From contig JAWKMN010000005.1 of assembly GCA_041392165.1 (NCBI GenBank), forward strand, positions 1-64,000: 64,000 nucleotides of DNA, read 5' to 3'. Shown in pieces: positions 61,844-64,000 of this stretch (within the stretch, counting starts at the first letter, position 1; each line of letters begins with the position of its first letter). Both the position numbers and the translations under genes were made by a program. The stretch is from Arenibacter sp041392165. GTDB taxonomy: Bacteria; Bacteroidota; Bacteroidia; Flavobacteriales; Flavobacteriaceae. The notes beneath the pieces were generated by a model, which was not told the origin of the DNA, did no database searches, and worked only from the letters and a program-made list of their open reading frames with translations.

Positions 61844-62632
61844 ATGGAGCATAGGGTTGTACTGGTTACTGGAGGTTCATCGGGCATTGGAAAATCGATA
61901 GGGGTTTATTTAAAATCGAAGGGTTTTAAGGTATACGGAACTACCAGGAGATTGGCATCATATCCTAATTTCACTGATTTTGAACTATTGGAATTGGATG
62001 TAAGAGACCCAGAAAGTATAGGCAGTGCCATTTCGAAGCTTATGGCGAAGGAGGGTAGGTTGGATGTTCTGGTAAACAATGCCGGTATTGGAATAGCGGG
62101 ACCCATAGAGGAAACTCCGCACAGTGAAATTTTGAAGGCATTCGACACCAATTTTAACGGTCCCATACACATGTGCAAGGCGGTTTTGCCACATATGAGG
62201 AACCAGAAAAAGGGTTTGATCATCAATATTACGTCCATTGCGGGCTATATGGGTTTGCCATATAGGGGATTGTACTCGGCCAGTAAGGGTGCCTTGGAGC
62301 TGGTTACGGAAGCCCTGAGAATGGAGGTCCAAGGATTTGGGGTAGACATAACGAATTTGGCTCCTGGAGATTTTGCAACCAATATAGCCTCTGGCCGTTA
62401 CCACGCACCAATCTTGGAAGACTCGCCCTATAAAGTGCCTTATGGGAACACTTTGAAAATGATGAACGAGCATGTAGATAAAGGTAAAGACCCCCTATTG
62501 GTGGCGCATATGGTCCATAAAATAATAAACACAAAAAAGCCAAAGGTACACTATAAGGTAGGTGAGTTTATGCAAAAGTTCTCATTGGTCCTAAAAAAAT
62601 ATTACCGGACAAAGTGTATGAGAAACTCTTGA
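61844..62632 (+). CDS. Short-chain dehydrogenase/reductase
   Basis: 262 residues of the classical SDR type: cofactor motif 'VLVTGGSSGIGKSIG' (7-21), 'NNAGIG' (78-83), the catalytic Ser in 'NITSIAGYMG' and Tyr144-x3-Lys148 in 'LYSASKGALELV'. The residue after the second beta strand region 'YGTTRRLASYP' suggests an NADP preference (inferred). The substrate is unknown. It is followed by the aldolase gene with a separate promoter. Confidence 0.93.
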   Translation: MEHRVVLVTGGSSGIGKSIGVYLKSKGFKVYGTTRRLASYPNFTDFELLELDVRDPESIGSAISKLMAKEGRLDVLVNNAGIGIAGPIEETPHSEILKAFDTNFNGPIHMCKAVLPHMRNQKKGLIINITSIAGYMGLPYRGLYSASKGALELVTEALRMEVQGFGVDITNLAPGDFATNIASGRYHAPILEDSPYKVPYGNTLKMMNEHVDKGKDPLLVAHMVHKIINTKKPKVHYKVGEFMQKFSLVLKKYYRTKCMRNS

Positions 62633-62657
62633 TGAACCATTATAAATTGTAATTTTG
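62629..62657 (+). promoter_or_regulatory. Promoter of the aldolase gene (TTG-N18-TAATTTTG)
   Basis: TAATTTTG at 62650-62657 fits TAnnTTTG and TTG at 62629-62631 lies 18 bp upstream, so a complete Bacteroidota promoter. The leader would be about 60 nt. Confidence 0.7.
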
Positions 62658-62724
62658 CAGGACTAAAAGAGCGACCTATAAGAAGGCCATATCTTTCAAA
62701 TTAATAATTTTAAAAGCAATAAAC

Positions 62725-63378
62725 ATGAAGTTCTTTATTGACACCGCTAATCTAGCACAGATAAAAGAAGCCCAGGAATTAGGAGTATTGGATGGGGTAA
62801 CCACAAATCCTTCCCTAATGGCCAAAGAGGGCATTACCGGAAGAAACAATATTCTAAAACACTATGTGGATATCTGTAATATTGTGGACGGTGATGTATC
62901 CGCCGAGGTAATTTCCACCGATTTAAAAGGGATGATCAAAGAGGGGGAAGAACTGGCCGAATTGCATGAGCAAATCGTAGTTAAAGTGCCTATGATAAAG
63001 GACGGTGTTAAGGCTATTAAATATTTTGCCGATAAAGGAATAAGGACCAATTGTACTTTGGTGTTCTCCTGCGGACAGGCTTTGTTGGCCGCTAAAGCCG
63101 GTGCGGCTTATGTTTCCCCGTTTATTGGTAGATTGGACGATATTTCTACCGATGGTCTAAACCTGATCTCCGAGATTAGGCACATATATGATAATTATGA
63201 GTTCGAAACCGAAATATTGGCAGCTTCCGTAAGGCATACCATGCATGTGATTGATTGCGCCAAAATTGGAGCCGATGTCATGACCGGACCTTTGTCGGCC
63301 ATTGAAGGCCTTTTAAAACATCCTTTGACGGATAGTGGTTTGGCTAAATTTTTGGAAGACTACCAGAAAGGGAACTAG
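62725..63378 (+). CDS. Transaldolase-like fructose-6-phosphate aldolase (TalC/Fsa family)
   Basis: 217 residues, the short TIM-barrel form. Asp6 and 'GVTTNPSLMAKEG' near residue 24, the Schiff-base Lys87 in 'QIVVKVPMIKDG', 'CTLVFSCGQALLAAKAGAAY' and 'SPFIGRLDDI' are shared by transaldolases and fructose-6-phosphate aldolases. Which of the two reactions it does cannot be said, though bacteria without a long Tal often use this form in the pentose phosphate pathway. It has its own promoter and terminator. Confidence 0.94.
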   Translation: MKFFIDTANLAQIKEAQELGVLDGVTTNPSLMAKEGITGRNNILKHYVDICNIVDGDVSAEVISTDLKGMIKEGEELAELHEQIVVKVPMIKDGVKAIKYFADKGIRTNCTLVFSCGQALLAAKAGAAYVSPFIGRLDDISTDGLNLISEIRHIYDNYEFETEILAASVRHTMHVIDCAKIGADVMTGPLSAIEGLLKHPLTDSGLAKFLEDYQKGN

Positions 63379-63401
63379 TTTTTTGCCAAAATTTTAAATA
63401 G

Positions 63402-63440
63402 AATAAAGCCTCTTGCGCCCATAGCATAAGAGGCTTTATT
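63402..63440. terminator. Bidirectional terminator after the aldolase gene
   Basis: Perfect 13-bp inverted repeat AATAAAGCCTCTT/AAGAGGCTTTATT with a 13-nt loop, T-rich on both sides. Confidence 0.88.
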
Positions 63441-63574
63441 AGTTTTATATGGCAATCCATTTATTGGTTATTGGGCCAGAATAGTTGAAATGAAAACGGG
63501 AATTTTTTACTCGATAATCGAGATTTAAATGCTCCAATGCTTGTGTCGAAATTAAACTTGAATCTTTTTTCAAT

Positions 63575-63597
63575 GCCTCGTGGGCTTGCCCCGAGGT
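63575..63597. repeat. GC-rich nested hairpin in the intergenic gap
   Basis: CCTCG-T-GGG-CTTG-CCC-CGAGG forms a nested perfect hairpin, contrasting with AT-rich flanks between the aldolase gene and the next gene. It looks like a dispersed element, though only one copy is seen here. Confidence 0.5.
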
Positions 63598-63644
63598 AGT
63601 TTACTCCTATTAGGATGTGGGGCCGGCCATTAAAGAGAATTTCC

Positions 63645-64000
63645 TTAAAAGCTATTGTAAAGATCGGCAAATGCGTTTACAATACGGCCGTCTTTGGTTA
63701 TAATACCCTTATTGAGGCCACCTATCACAAGGGTGTTTTTTAAATTTTCAAAATCATCGGTGCGGAATTGTTTGTCCATATCCAATTGATTGGCGCTTAG
63801 TAAGGACTGCCATCTTAATGCATCCGTATTGCAATTAATTCCTATAAAAGTATATTCCGGTCTGTTTTCCGATAGTTGTGCCACGCGCGTAAGTATATTC
63901 TTGAAGTTGGATCTCTGGGTTCCGGACCAAAAATAAAATACGGTGTTTTTCTCCTTTTCGGCAATTTCCTGTAGGGTGACCAAAGTTCCATCTGTGTTGT
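63645..64000 (-). CDS. Thioredoxin-like (TlpA-type) protein, partial at the 5' end
   Basis: Runs off the right edge; the frame is open to base 64000. The C-terminal 118 or so residues show a thioredoxin-like fold: 'TVFYFWSGTQRSNFKNIL' replaces the usual CxxC site, having Trp-Ser-Gly-Thr in its place, and 'TLVIGGLNKGIITKDGRIVN' contains the later strands. With no cysteine pair in the active-site region it probably lacks redox activity and may bind partners only. The N-terminus and any signal peptide lie outside the window. Confidence 0.72.
   Translation of the reverse strand, partial: NTDGTLVTLQEIAEKEKNTVFYFWSGTQRSNFKNILTRVAQLSENRPEYTFIGINCNTDALRWQSLLSANQLDMDKQFRTDDFENLKNTLVIGGLNKGIITKDGRIVNAFADLYNSF

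Noticed and set aside
61985..62473. 162-codon minus frame over the SDR gene
   Set aside because: Shadow; the plus strand encodes a full SDR with catalytic Tyr and Lys.
1..64000. Mobile elements, tRNA and rRNA genes
   Set aside because: No transposase, integrase, inverted terminal repeats or tRNA-like folds were found on reading both strands.

Overview
The window looks like a chromosomal segment of a marine-type member of the Flavobacteriaceae (Bacteroidota). The evidence is moderate-to-low GC, sigma factor boxes of the TAnnTTTG type with no Shine-Dalgarno motifs, PorD and PorP/SprF type IX secretion genes, a Bacteroidota-type omega subunit, YtxJ, an RprX/RprY-like pair and a small SRP RNA. 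Nearly everything is a compact core genome. I see no phage, insertion sequence, CRISPR array, tRNA or rRNA.

Layout. 0-5 kb: HtrA protease (partial), dapF (frameshifted), an acetyltransferase, mltG and a lysozyme-like secreted protein. 4.5-16 kb: rsmI-like methylase, low-molecular-weight phosphatase, dnaA, thioesterase, YigZ, a DMT transporter, a HAD hydrolase, ribD, prmC, ligA (frameshifted), then a GntP permease / FAH hydrolase / small protein operon. 16.5-22.7 kb (minus strand): NIPSNAP protein, YdeP-type molybdopterin oxidoreductase with a small partner and FdhD, and a 5'-nucleotidase split into two genes. 22.7-35.6 kb (plus strand): DUF6913-like protein, dapA, bamD, omega, coaBC, porD, recN, fabI, glycosyltransferase, YbbR protein, coaE and an RprX/RprY-like two-component pair. 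35.6-42 kb (minus): gntK, miaA, a voltage-gated K+ channel with a zinc-ribbon tail, an exonuclease/GIY-YIG fusion, YggS, 3-hydroxybutyryl-CoA dehydrogenase and a Gfo/Idh/MocA oxidoreductase. 42-54.5 kb: pcm, smpB, lipoproteins, PorP/SprF (frameshifted), TetR, clpB, ytxJ, fahA and glyA. 54.5-59.5 kb: an accessory-looking signalling block with a LuxR-type regulator, a TPR histidine kinase with an in-frame stop, a small secreted protein of 84-bp tandem repeats, and a LytTR regulator with a defective receiver. 60-64 kb: thioesterase, glutamine cyclotransferase, SRP RNA, SDR, a transaldolase-like aldolase and a partial thioredoxin-like protein.

Functional links. dapA and dapF make meso-diaminopimelate, which feeds the wall remodelled by MltG. 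coaBC and coaE both serve CoA synthesis. PorD and PorP point to type IX secretion or gliding. The FdhD/YdeP genes form one minus-strand unit. GntP and GntK suggest gluconate use, although they lie 20 kb apart.

The most striking pattern is that six genes in 64 kb have a broken reading frame: dapF, ligA, a histidine phosphatase, PorP, a TPR kinase and the cyclotransferase leader. Two of them are normally essential, and three of the lesions lie in homopolymer runs. This points more to sequence error than to gene decay, and any use of this annotation should allow for it. The best candidate for something undescribed is the tandem-repeat secreted protein beside the kinase and the LytTR pseudo-receiver.
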